From an uncultured Porphyromonadaceae bacterium (GTDB taxonomy: Bacteria > Bacteroidota > Bacteroidia > Bacteroidales > Muribaculaceae), in assembly GCA_900554265.1 (NCBI GenBank), contig USGZ01000041.1:1-9163 (forward strand): a DNA stretch of 9,163 nt. The letters run 5' to 3'. The notes beneath the pieces were generated by a model, which saw nothing but the letters and a program-made list of their open reading frames with translations, made no database searches and was not told where the DNA came from. Position 1 is the first letter of the stretch. Each line of letters begins with the position of its first letter. Positions 1 to 8,000 of this stretch are shown here, piece by piece. A program made the position numbers and the translations under genes.

Positions 1-464
1 CGTAATTTCGGCACAGGCGCCGGTAATTTTCAAGCCACGAATTTGTACGCTCAACAACCCAACGACCCGAACAAGGCTTGAATTCACAAGTGCCGAAATT
101 GGATTTGACGCACTCCACATTCAGTGGCCCATTTTTGCGACCTGGCATGCGCCGAACGCACGCTCCGGCTGTCGATTACCGCGACTGTCGGCGGTGGCTC
201 CCGGCCCATACATTTGCGTCGGCGGCCGGTGAGCATTTTCAGAATCCGTATCGGTTTGCCGGCTTCGCTCCATTTTCGAAAATGGTAATAGACGGTGGTT
301 GGCTTTGGAAAACAGTCCGGCAGCATTTTCCATTGGCAGCCGGTCTTTACCAGGTAAGCCAAGGCCACAAAGACCCGAGATAGACTGACCTTCGCCCGCT
401 TTTGGTACGGAGCGAGCATCCGCTTTATCAGTCGCCTCTGGCTCTTGCTGAGCTTGATACCCAT
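1..464 (-). pseudogene. IS5-family transposase, internally deleted and frameshifted, cut by window edge
   Basis: Read on the minus strand from an ATG at 464, the product opens with LSKSQRRLIKRMLAPYQ and has the helical N-terminal domain typical of IS5-type transposases (VALAYLVKTGCQWKMLPD, residues 33-50). It reaches the first catalytic Asp in VIDSRSV (Asp about residue 98). That frame then degenerates and stops at 84-86. A different frame, readable from about 148 down to the window edge, gives VKSNFGTCEFKPC followed by GRWVVERTNSWLENYRRLC, the C-terminal block with the catalytic Glu (codon 50-52). Only about 40 codons separate the first Asp from the Glu, where intact relatives have roughly a hundred or more. 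The central part with the second Asp is therefore missing, and the enzyme should be inactive. The open frame continues upstream of 464 to 551, but the family motif begins at 464. The last few codons lie outside the window. Confidence 0.85.
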
Positions 465-551
465 ATCTTCATCCGATTGGTTATCAAGATATAATACGGA
501 AAAGCCGACCAGTTCCGCATCTGCGAAAAGAATAATGGCCCCTGAGCGCAT
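1..551 (-). mobile_element. Remnant of an IS5-type insertion sequence
   Basis: The minimum extent is inferred from the transposase remnant plus its open upstream frame. No terminal inverted repeats or target-site duplication could be identified. The left end lies beyond the window, and the right end is somewhere in the gap before the ROK gene stop codon at 678. The element sits downstream of the ROK gene in the same orientation, so it does not interrupt any gene seen here. Confidence 0.45.
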
Positions 552-584
552 ATCTTGGGCGCTTTTTGTCCTGCTCTTCAGTCA

Positions 585-600
585 CGTAGCTACAGCTACG
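585..600. repeat. Small perfect hairpin between IS remnant and ROK gene
   Basis: CGTAGC (585-590) and GCTACG (595-600) are exact reverse complements around a TACA loop. There is no T-tract directly after it on either strand, so it is not a standard terminator. It lies in the 552-677 gap, where I see no gene, and may belong to the end region of the insertion sequence. Confidence 0.35.
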
Positions 601-677
601 CTCCTTCTTCGCAAACCAAAAATCACCTCAAGCTATGCGACCTGGCGGTTAACATATATTGTCGAACCGGCTCTTAA

Positions 678-1886
678 TCAGTTGCGTTCGAACATCTGGC
701 GGCGGGCGGTCATGCAGGCGCCGATGATGCCGGCTTTTTCGTGGAGTTTCGAGCAGACTATGCGGCTGTCGTTGTTGACGAGCTTGAGGGAGTATTTCTT
801 CACGGCCTGCTTGATTGGCTGGATGAGGTAGTCGCCGGCGGCCGAGAGGGTTCCGCCGATGACGACAAGTTCGGGGTTGAATATGTTGATCATATTGGCG
901 AGCTGCTTGCCGAGCTTTTCGCCTATTTCCTCGAGCAGGTCGATGCAGAGGAAGTCCTCGTTGTTGATGGCCTCGATGATGTCGTTCAGAGAAATGGGTT
1001 CGTTCTTCTCGACTTTGGCGGAAAGGATGGAGACTTTGCCTTCCTTGATTCTGGCGATCAGCTCCCTGTGGAGGGCGAAGCCGGAAACTTCTGTCTCCAG
1101 GCATCCTTTTTTGCCGCAGTGGCAGAGGAGTTCGTTGTCGAAAGCGCTGATATGGCCGATTTCGCCGGCGAAACCGGACTTGCCTTCGTAGACGGCCCCG
1201 TTTATCACTATTCCGAGTCCGAGCCCCCAGCCGAGGTTGACGTAGAGGAAGTTCTTTTCTCCGCTGACTGTAGAGCCTTTGAGGCATTCGCCGTAAGTCA
1301 TAGAGCGGGTATCGTTCTCGATGCAGACGGGGATTCCTATCTTTTCAGAGAATATATCGGCTATAGGCGTTTCGGAGAAATTGAACATGCTGTAGCTGAA
1401 CCCCGTGGAGGGGTTGACGCGGCCGCTGATATTCACGCAGGCGTTGATGATCTTGGACTTGTCGATGCCGCTGGATTTGATGAAGCTCAGGGCAATCTGG
1501 CATATTTCGTTGATATCGTCCATGGGCTGCGACTCGCCGAGGGGTATGTCGAAGTCCTGGCGGACGATATCGCCGTTGAAATTGCACAGGCCTATATTCA
1601 CATGATTGCGCTTGATGTCGATTCCCAGGAAATACCCGGAGTGGGGGTTGAGGCCGTAAGTGCTGGGTTTGCGTCCGGCCTTGGAATCGCCGGTGTCGCT
1701 TTTGCCATAGTCATTGAGGATACCGTCCTCGACCATCTCGTTGACCAGTTTGGTCACCGTGGGGATGCTGAGGTTGAGCTCTTTCGCCAGTTCGGGTATG
1801 GTGAGATTGAGGTTATAAAAGAAGGAAGTGATTATTTTTTTCTTGTTATAACCTCGTTCGGTATCAGGGAGTAATGAAAAGGCCAT
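678..1886 (-). CDS. ROK-family transcriptional repressor, likely regulator of the sialic acid operon
   Basis: 402 aa, the normal length for ROK repressors (an N-terminal winged helix fused to a sugar-kinase-like domain). The helix-turn-helix is at about residues 29-50 (TIPELAKELNLSIPTVTKLV), followed by a wing ending in GRKPSTYGLNP (71-81). The ROK domain begins at LGIDIKRNHVNIGL (87-100). Here the DxGGT phosphate-binding loop of ROK kinases is replaced by DIKRN, which argues against kinase activity. The ENDTR segment (190-194) and the ROK zinc signature are kept: GEIGH (241-245) plus CHCGKKGCLE, giving His245, Cys255, Cys257 and Cys262 as probable zinc ligands. The gene is transcribed away from the sialic acid operon across a 556-bp intergenic region, the usual place for a local regulator. 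Effector and operator are not shown by the sequence; ManNAc, GlcNAc or a phosphorylated derivative is an inference. The family call is very secure, the regulon assignment moderate. Confidence 0.93.
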   Translation of the reverse strand: MAFSLLPDTERGYNKKKIITSFFYNLNLTIPELAKELNLSIPTVTKLVNEMVEDGILNDYGKSDTGDSKAGRKPSTYGLNPHSGYFLGIDIKRNHVNIGLCNFNGDIVRQDFDIPLGESQPMDDINEICQIALSFIKSSGIDKSKIINACVNISGRVNPSTGFSYSMFNFSETPIADIFSEKIGIPVCIENDTRSMTYGECLKGSTVSGEKNFLYVNLGWGLGLGIVINGAVYEGKSGFAGEIGHISAFDNELLCHCGKKGCLETEVSGFALHRELIARIKEGKVSILSAKVEKNEPISLNDIIEAINNEDFLCIDLLEEIGEKLGKQLANMINIFNPELVVIGGTLSAAGDYLIQPIKQAVKKYSLKLVNNDSRIVCSKLHEKAGIIGACMTARRQMFERN

Positions 1887-1912
1887 GGTATTCTTTCTTT
1901 ATGGAAATAATG

Positions 1913-1942
1913 CAAAGTTAATAAATTATTTTCAAAATGCAA
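1913..1942 (-). promoter_or_regulatory. Bacteroidetes-type promoter for the ROK gene
   Basis: On the minus strand TTG (1942-1940) is followed by exactly 19 bases and then TAACTTTG (1920-1913), a full match to the Bacteroidetes -7 consensus TAnnTTTG with a -33 TTG. Transcription would start about 1905-1908, leaving a leader of roughly 20 nt before the ATG at 1886. That agrees with the chosen start codon. Confidence 0.7.
1928..1938. promoter_or_regulatory. Inverted repeat inside the ROK promoter spacer, candidate operator
   Basis: ATTTT-C-AAAAT is a perfect inverted repeat lying between the -33 and -7 elements of the repressor promoter, a natural site for autoregulation. The flanking AAAATGCAA resembles AAAATTTGCAA in the nan promoter (about 2385-2395), so one protein could act at both. 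The motif is short and AT-only, so chance occurrence in this AT-rich DNA is quite possible. Confidence 0.3.
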
Positions 1943-2060
1943 TTAAAATAAGTGAGAGAATTTTGTATTGTCTAATTTATTTGATAGGTTTTTGTCGATA
2001 GTTGGCGAGAAATATAAATTTCAGTGATTCCAGAATGTTTATAAATCATCCTTATTTTTG

Positions 2061-2120
2061 AGCCGCCGTTTTACAAAGGTTAGGAGCATGGATTCTTCTG
2101 ATTAAGAATTGGAGGCGGCT
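2061..2120. other. GC-rich long-range stem enclosing an AT-rich hairpin
   Basis: AGCCGCC (2061-2067) is the exact reverse complement of GGCGGCT (2114-2120). Between them ATTCTT (2092-2097) and AAGAAT (2104-2109) form an inner hairpin with a 6-base loop. The 7-bp GC arms stand out in otherwise AT-rich DNA. No T-tract follows on either strand, so it is not an intrinsic terminator. It could be a structured RNA segment or a protein-binding arrangement. No promoter was found that clearly transcribes it, although TATTTTTG at 2053-2060 matches a -7 box without a matching -33 element. Confidence 0.3.
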
Positions 2121-2387
2121 GAGTCCGGTCGCATTCCTGAAATTCGAGCATATAGATGTGGGTTGTTATATAAATAGGGCGAGATTTTAATGGAAAGTTT
2201 ATTAATATGGACGTTTTTAATTGAAAAGTAGCAAATTCTTCATAATTGCCGACGCGGCCGGAAACTGAAAATTGGCTGTTTTAGTTAAAGAGGAAGTGTT
2301 AATTTTAAAAACAAGGGCCTTCAGAAGCGTGTTTAAAGGGCATGTTTAAAAATAATCGCTGAATTAATAAAAATATTTACAATAAAA

Positions 2388-2419
2388 TTTGCAAGATTGG
2401 AAAAATGTTTGTTAATTTG
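2388..2419 (+). promoter_or_regulatory. Bacteroidetes-type promoter for the nan operon
   Basis: TTTG (2388-2391), a 20-base spacer, then TTAATTTG (2412-2419), one mismatch from the TAnnTTTG -7 consensus. Transcription would begin near 2425, giving a leader of under 20 nt before the ATG at 2443. There is no Shine-Dalgarno-like purine run in that leader, as is common in this phylum. It is the best promoter match upstream of the plus-strand cluster. Confidence 0.6.
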
Positions 2420-2442
2420 CCGCAGATTTAATACCGTATTCT

Positions 2443-2898
2443 ATGGAAATAGGCAATCTAAACAACACGGCAAGGGCCGAACGCCTCCACAAGGCCTTTA
2501 AAGCCCTGTTCGATTTTGTGAGAATAACAGACTTTAATCAGCTTCCCTTCGGAAAGGTCGAAGTCGACGGCGACGATGTTTTCGTAATGAATCTCGAAAT
2601 CGACGGTGTTGCCGCGGAAGCGCAGCCGCTCGAGATGCACCGCAAGTATATCGACGTCCATATCCTCCTGGGCGGCGACGAGCGGATCGGCTGGAAGCCC
2701 CTGAATGAAATCGGGCACTATACTCAGGAATACCGCGAGGAAGGCGACTGCGCCCTGAGCGACGACGCTCCGCGCTTCTACGTAGACCTTCATCCGGGGG
2801 AGTACTGCATAGTCTTTCCCGAGGATCCGCACGCGCCTGCAATCGGCGCCGGCAGAATCCGCAAACTGATCGGTAAGGTCAGAGTCTCGCAGGACTGA
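2443..2898 (+). CDS. nanQ: YhcH/YjgK/YiaL-family protein, probable N-acetylneuraminate anomerase
   Basis: 151 aa, the usual size for this single-domain cupin-like family (DUF386). It carries the family's hallmark segments: PLEMHRKYIDVHILLGGDE (62-80), with Glu64, His66, Asp71 and His73 as likely metal-site or active-site residues; YVDLHPGEYCIVFPEDPHAP (113-132), with His130 near the C-terminus; and a final basic strand (RKLIGKVRVS). In E. coli the YhcH homologue NanQ interconverts sialic acid anomers so that the lyase receives its preferred form. The protein is cytosolic, with no signal peptide. It is the first gene of the operon, directly behind the promoter, and 30 bp ahead of the lyase gene, which supports the sialic acid role. 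YiaL and YjgK relatives act in other sugar pathways, so the exact substrate rests on context. Confidence 0.9.
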   Translation: MEIGNLNNTARAERLHKAFKALFDFVRITDFNQLPFGKVEVDGDDVFVMNLEIDGVAAEAQPLEMHRKYIDVHILLGGDERIGWKPLNEIGHYTQEYREEGDCALSDDAPRFYVDLHPGEYCIVFPEDPHAPAIGAGRIRKLIGKVRVSQD

Positions 2899-2928
2899 CA
2901 AACAACAATTCATTATAATATATACGCA

Positions 2929-3846
2929 ATGGAAAAAATCAAAGGATTGATTGATGCTCCGTTTACGCCGATGTATCCCAACGGCGACATCAATCTGGAG
3001 CCCATACCGGCTTATGCCGTCATGCTGGCGAAGAACGGACTGAAAGGCGTGTTCATCAACGGCTCGTCGGGCGAGGGCTACATGCTCACCCCCGAAGAGC
3101 GCAAGCAGGTAGCCGAAGCGTGGGTCAAGGCCGTGCCCGAGGGCTTCAAGGTGATAGTGCATGTGGGCAGCTGCTGCCTTCGCGAAAGTGCGGACCTTGC
3201 CCGCCATGCCGAGAAAATCGGCGCATGGGGCATAGGCGCCATGGCACCTCCCTTCCCGAAAATCGGCAGGGTAGAAGAACTGGTGAAGTACTGCGAGGAA
3301 ATCGCCTCCGCCGCTCCCTCGCTTCCGTTCTACTACTATCATATCCCCGCCTTCAACGGCGCCTATCTCCCCATGGTAGAGCTTCTCAAGGCCGTCGACG
3401 GACGCATCCCCAACTTCGCCGGCATCAAGTACACTTTCGAGAGCCTCTACGAGTACAACCAGTGCCGTCTCTATAAGGACGGCAAGTTCGACATGCTCCA
3501 CGGCCAGGACGAGACCATCCTGCCTTCGCTGGCTCAGGGCGGCGCTCAGGGCGGAATCGGCGGCACGACCAACTACAACGGCCGCGAGCTCACCGGCATC
3601 ATCGAGGCCTGGGAGAAGGGCGACATCGCCACTGCCCGCGAGAAGCAGAATTTCTCGCAGGAGGTTATCAACGTAATCTGCAACTACCGCGGCAACATCG
3701 TAGGCGGCAAGCGCATAATGAAGCTCATCGGCCTCGACCTGGGCCCGAACCGCACTCCCTTCCGCAACATGACTGACGCCGAGGAGGCCGCCATGAAGGC
3801 CGAACTGGAGAGAATCGGCTTTTTCGAACGCTGCAACAAATTATGA
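2929..3846 (+). CDS. nanA: N-acetylneuraminate lyase (sialic acid aldolase)
   Basis: 305 aa, the normal length of the DapA/NanA family TIM barrel. The enzyme cleaves Neu5Ac to pyruvate and N-acetylmannosamine through a Schiff base. Visible motifs are the carboxylate-binding loop NGSSGEGYML (44-53, with Ser46-Ser47), the catalytic tyrosine in FYYYHIP (Tyr137, same number as in E. coli NanA), and the Schiff-base lysine in GIKYTFESLYEY (Lys167, matching Lys165 in E. coli). The GIKYT...LYEY context is that of sialic acid lyases rather than dihydrodipicolinate synthase. It is cytosolic. The 30-bp gap from nanQ and the 9-bp gap to the epimerase gene indicate co-transcription. The Bacteroides orthologue is often called NanL. 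Dihydrodipicolinate synthase and other aldolases of the fold are made unlikely by these motifs and by the neighbours. Confidence 0.95.
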   Translation: MEKIKGLIDAPFTPMYPNGDINLEPIPAYAVMLAKNGLKGVFINGSSGEGYMLTPEERKQVAEAWVKAVPEGFKVIVHVGSCCLRESADLARHAEKIGAWGIGAMAPPFPKIGRVEELVKYCEEIASAAPSLPFYYYHIPAFNGAYLPMVELLKAVDGRIPNFAGIKYTFESLYEYNQCRLYKDGKFDMLHGQDETILPSLAQGGAQGGIGGTTNYNGRELTGIIEAWEKGDIATAREKQNFSQEVINVICNYRGNIVGGKRIMKLIGLDLGPNRTPFRNMTDAEEAAMKAELERIGFFERCNKL

Positions 3847-3855
3847 TTCTGAGCG

Positions 3856-5031
3856 ATGAGTGAAAAACAGTATCTTGCCGAGTGTGCCAAGACCTACCGC
3901 CAGGGGCTGATAGACGACATCATGCCTTTCTGGCTGAAGAACGGCCTCGACAGAATAAACGGAGGAGTCTATACCTGCGTGGACCGCGACGGCACCGTGA
4001 TCGACACCACCAAGTCCGTATGGTTCCAGGGGCGCTTCGGGTTTACCGCCGCCTTCGCCTACAACAATATCGAGAACAATCCCGAATGGCTTGAGGCATC
4101 CAGGAGCTGCATCGACTTCATCGAGGCCCATTGTTTCGACACCGACGGCCGCATGTTCTTCGAGGTCAAGGCCGACGGCACCCCGCTGCGCAAGCGCCGC
4201 TACGTGTTCTCCGAATGTTTCGCCGCCATAGCCATGGCCGAATACTCGATAGCGGCCAAGGATCCCGAATATGCAGCCAAGGCTCTCAGGCTCTTCAAGG
4301 ACATCCGGCGCTTCATCGCCACTCCCGGCATCCTCGAGCCCAAGTATCTGCCGACCCAGCCTGCAATCGGCCACTCGATTACGATGATTCTCATCAACAC
4401 GGCCTCGCGCATCCGCGAAGCCATCCAGGACCCCGAACTGGACCGCCAGATCGAGGAATCGCTCGAGCGGCTGCGCCTGTTCATGCATCCGGAATTCAAG
4501 GCCCTGCTGGAGACGGTTACGCCGGAAGGCGACCTGATCGACACCGGCTGCGGACGCACCATCAATCCGGGCCACTGCATCGAGACCTCCTGGTTCATCC
4601 TCGAGGAAGCCAAGCACCGCAACTGGGACAAGCACCTTGTCGACATGGCCACCACCATTCTCGACTGGTCCTGGGAATGGGGCTGGGACAAGGAATTCGG
4701 AGGAATCATCAATTTCCGCGACTGCCGGAATCTTCCCTGCCAGGACTACTCGCAGGACATGAAATTCTGGTGGCCCCAGACCGAGGCCATCATCGCCACG
4801 CTCTATGCCTACGAGGCGACCAGGAATCCCAAGTACCTGGAGATGCACAAGATGATCCACGACTGGACCTACGCCCACTTCCCCGACTGGGAATACGGCG
4901 AATGGTTCGGCTATCTCCACCGCGACGGCACGGTGGCCCAGCCGGCCAAGGGCAACCTCTTCAAGGGTCCGTTCCATATACCCCGCATGCTCGTGAAAAG
5001 CTGCACCCTATGCGAAGACATAATCTCATAA
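3856..5031 (+). CDS. nanE: N-acylglucosamine 2-epimerase (RenBP/AGE type), ManNAc to GlcNAc
   Basis: 391 aa, matching the AGE/renin-binding-protein family, an (alpha/alpha)6 barrel. It epimerises unphosphorylated N-acetylmannosamine to N-acetylglucosamine, unlike the ManNAc-6-phosphate epimerase used by E. coli. Key residues are recognisable: WFQGRFGFT (about 56-64, substrate-binding Arg); NPGHCIETSW (His240, matching the catalytic His239 of the Anabaena enzyme); the DMKFWWPQTEA segment; and KGPFHIPRML (His374, matching His372). The protein is cytosolic. It starts 9 bp after the lyase stop codon and its substrate is the lyase product, so the two steps are coupled in one transcript. This follows the Bacteroides fragilis route, in which NanE precedes a GlcNAc kinase (RokA). 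Cellobiose 2-epimerase and mannose isomerase share the fold but are less likely here. Confidence 0.93.
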   Translation: MSEKQYLAECAKTYRQGLIDDIMPFWLKNGLDRINGGVYTCVDRDGTVIDTTKSVWFQGRFGFTAAFAYNNIENNPEWLEASRSCIDFIEAHCFDTDGRMFFEVKADGTPLRKRRYVFSECFAAIAMAEYSIAAKDPEYAAKALRLFKDIRRFIATPGILEPKYLPTQPAIGHSITMILINTASRIREAIQDPELDRQIEESLERLRLFMHPEFKALLETVTPEGDLIDTGCGRTINPGHCIETSWFILEEAKHRNWDKHLVDMATTILDWSWEWGWDKEFGGIINFRDCRNLPCQDYSQDMKFWWPQTEAIIATLYAYEATRNPKYLEMHKMIHDWTYAHFPDWEYGEWFGYLHRDGTVAQPAKGNLFKGPFHIPRMLVKSCTLCEDIIS

Positions 5032-5059
5032 CACCTTAAAAACAACAAATCAATAAACC

Positions 5060-8000
5060 ATGACAAGAAACCTTATCACATTTCTTCTGTGCTGCTTCAT
5101 GGCCTTTGCGGCCTCGGCGCAGAGGATAACGGTTACCGGAACGGTGACCGATGCGGAAGGCGAACCGCTGATCGGTGCTTCGGTATCCGACAAAAACACG
5201 CCTGGTACCGGTGCCGTAACCGACCTGGACGGCCGCTACAGCATCAGTGTTGACACCAACGGTACTCTGGAATTCAGTTATATAGGTTTTACCACCAAGG
5301 AAGAAAGCGTAAACGGACGTACTGCTATCGATGTGGTTCTCGAGAGCAACTCGAGCGCTCTTGATGAAGTGGTGGTTGTCGGCTATGGCGTTCAGAAAAA
5401 GTCCAGCATGACCGCATCCGTTTCGTCGGTTTCGGCAAAAGAGATTTCCAAGCAGGTCACAAGCAATGTGGCTTCGGCTCTGTTGGGCCAGGCTCCAGGC
5501 GTGGAAGTCCTTCAGGACGGTGGCGAGGCAGGCGCAAATGTGAGCATACTTATCCGCGGTGCCGGTACTTTCGGCTCTACAGAACCGCTGTATGTTATTG
5601 ACGGCGCCATAAGCAACAACGGCCTCAATTCGCTCAACCCTGCGGATATCAAATCCATCGAGGTGCTGAAGGACGGCAGCGCCGCAGCCATTTATGGTTC
5701 CCGCGCCGCCAACGGTGTCGTTCTCGTAACTACAAAGAACGGCCAGGCCGGCAAGACCAAGGTCGAGCTCAATGCCACTTACACATACCAGACTCCTTCT
5801 AAGAAACTGGACTTCATGAATGCAAGCCAGTGGAGGGAATATGCCAACATGGTGGCCGACAACTCTCCGGCGTTCGAGCGCGCCCCCGAGAATGTCAATC
5901 CTACCGACCCCAACCGCAGTACCGACTGGCAGGACATCTATTACCGCAATGCCTCGATGTACAATCTGAGCGCCGTGGTGTCGGGTGGCAATGAGAATTC
6001 CACATTCGCAACCAGTCTGGGCTATTCCGACCAGGAAGGTATCATCATCCAGTCCGACTACCAGCGTTACAATGCGCGTGTCAACGGCACCTACCGTATC
6101 GGCCGTTTCCTGATTACCGAGAATCTGTCTGTGGCACATACGAAAAAACGTTCCGCACCTTCGAGCCGCGGTATCCTCATTCCTACCGTGCCCGTTACCG
6201 ACGAACAGGGCCGCTATATCTCCACACCCCTGGCTCTGGGTTACTCCCTGACCAACTCCGACATTACCAATCCTCTTGCAGGAATGTATGCCCGCGACGC
6301 CTATACCAAGAATGTCGACGTTACAGGCAACATCGGAGTAGAGGCCGACATCTGGGGCGGTATCAAATATAAAATCAATTTCGCAGGCAGTTACCTGAAT
6401 TCCAGGTCTTATAACCATACTCCCGAATATGCCTCGTACTGGAATGAGGACGGCACACCCGATTCCAATTTCTGGCAGCCCTATACTTCGCTGGATGAAT
6501 CGAGATATCACAACTTCAACTATACCCTCGACAACCTTCTGACCTGGCGCCGTACGTTCGGAGACCACGACTTCGACGTTCTCTTAGGTACCAGCTGGAT
6601 GCGCGAGTTCTACCGCTTTATGTCCATATCCTCCGGAAACAATGACCTGGGCGGTTCTACCATCAATACCTATAACGGTGCCGGTACCATAGGCTCCGAC
6701 GAGCAGAACTCGGCGCTGCTGTCGTTCTTCGGCCGAGCCAATTATGCTTTCGCCGGGCGTTATCTCCTGTCGGCCAGCATCCGTCGTGATGAATCGTCGA
6801 AATTTGCCAAGAATCACCGTGTAGGTTATTTCCCGGCAGTATCTGTCGGATGGAATGTCCACAGCGAACCCTGGTTCCCGCTGACTCCGCAGTCTGTCAG
6901 CAAGCTGAAACTGCGCGCCAGCTGGGGTGAACTCGGCGCCAATTTCATCGACCCGTATTCTTTCCTGTCGCTGGCCTATGGTCCCGTTCCGGTAATTTTC
7001 GGCGACAAGCGTCAGAATGCGATTGTTACCTGGCTGAAAGAGTCCACCCTGTCCTGGGAGAAATCGATATCCAAGAACATAGCTCTTGAAATGTCATTCC
7101 TCAACAATTCTCTGGATTTCACGGTAGAATATTTCGACAAGAGAAACAACGACCTGCTCGCACCTCTTGAATCCCTGCCTTCGTCGGGCCAGACTATTGT
7201 TATCAACAATTCCGACCTCCCCTATTACAACACGGCATCCGTACGCAACCGCGGCTGGGAACTCTCAGCCGGCTACCGCAAGACTTTCGGTGACTGGAAC
7301 ATCGGCATTACGGGAAATATCTCGTTCCTCGACAACGAAGTGCTCAAGCTCGGCAACGGCGTGAAACCTATCCGCGGCAGTCACATGAGCAGCAAGTTCT
7401 CCGACCGTCCGACAATTACCATGGAAGGCCTTCCTATCGGCACGTTCTGGGGCTATGAGGTGGCAGGCATCGACAGCAACGGCGATTTCCTGTTCATGGC
7501 AGAGGACGGCACCTCCAAGACTGCCGCCGAAGTCAGCGACACCGACAAGCGTGTACTCGGAAATCCGACACCTGACTTCACCTATGGCCTGAACATCAAT
7601 CTCGGCTGGAAAGACTGGGACTTCACCGCCTTCTTCCAGGGCACTCACGGCAACGAAATATTCGCCGCCGCCAAGTACCAGTACTACTTCAACAGCGACA
7701 ACAACTGCCTGGTCGACGCAATGAATGCATGGCGTCCGGACAATACCGATACAAGTATACCTATTGCCAAGACGGACAACTACGGAGGCGGCAACAGCCT
7801 TCCGAGCAGCTTCTATATCGAGGACGGCTCGTATTTCCGCTGCAAGAACCTACAGCTGGGATATACCATACCGCAGAATCTGCTCCGACGCACTGGCTGT
7901 CTGTCGCATGTAAGAATATATGCCAGCGTCCAGAATCTGTTCACGATAACGAAATATCCTCTGTACGATCCTGAAGTCGGTTCAAACACCCTGTTTAACC

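Larger units (their letters stand above)
1887..2442. other. AT-rich divergent intergenic region between regulator and operon
   Basis: This 556-bp stretch has no convincing gene. It is strongly AT-rich compared with the coding DNA on both sides. It holds one promoter for the repressor near its left end, one promoter for the nan operon at its right end, an inverted repeat that could be an operator, and a GC-rich long-range stem in the middle. It also has the short direct repeat TGTTTAAA at 2329-2336 and 2343-2350. Only very short frames are present on either strand, none with good codon use or a ribosome-binding context. Confidence 0.75.

Noticed and set aside
545..567. AGCGC / GCGCT hairpin followed by five T residues, as a plus-strand terminator
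   Set aside because: The stem is only 5 bp with a 9-base loop, and no plus-strand gene lies upstream in the window to be terminated.
741..1874. 377-codon plus-strand open frame opposite the ROK gene
   Set aside because: It is a shadow frame: low-complexity, acidic, without domain motifs, while the minus frame has a full HTH and ROK zinc motif.
2053..2060. TATTTTTG as a third, plus-strand -7 promoter element
   Set aside because: It matches TAnnTTTG, but there is no TTG at the required distance upstream, and such strings are common in AT-rich DNA.
1972..2089. Overlapping minus-strand frames of 16 and 25 codons upstream of the ROK gene (2039-2089 and 1972-2049)
   Set aside because: They are very short, in AT-rich DNA, with no ribosome-binding context or recognisable product, and the mapped promoter motif for the ROK gene lies downstream of them.
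2084..2105. GGAG followed by a five-codon frame ATG...TAA as a leader peptide
   Set aside because: Five codons with no regulatory codon pattern and no following terminator; coincidence is the simpler explanation.
2458..3501. 347-codon minus-strand frame across nanQ and nanA
   Set aside because: It spans the boundary of two well-recognised genes on the other strand and shows no family motif.
3841..4977. 378-codon minus-strand frame opposite the epimerase gene
   Set aside because: Long antisense frames arise from the GC-biased third positions here; catalytic histidines and family length support the plus frame.
5036..6568. 510-codon minus-strand frame opposite the SusC-like gene
   Set aside because: It has no recognisable domains, and the opposite strand encodes a complete SusC receptor with TonB box and plug.
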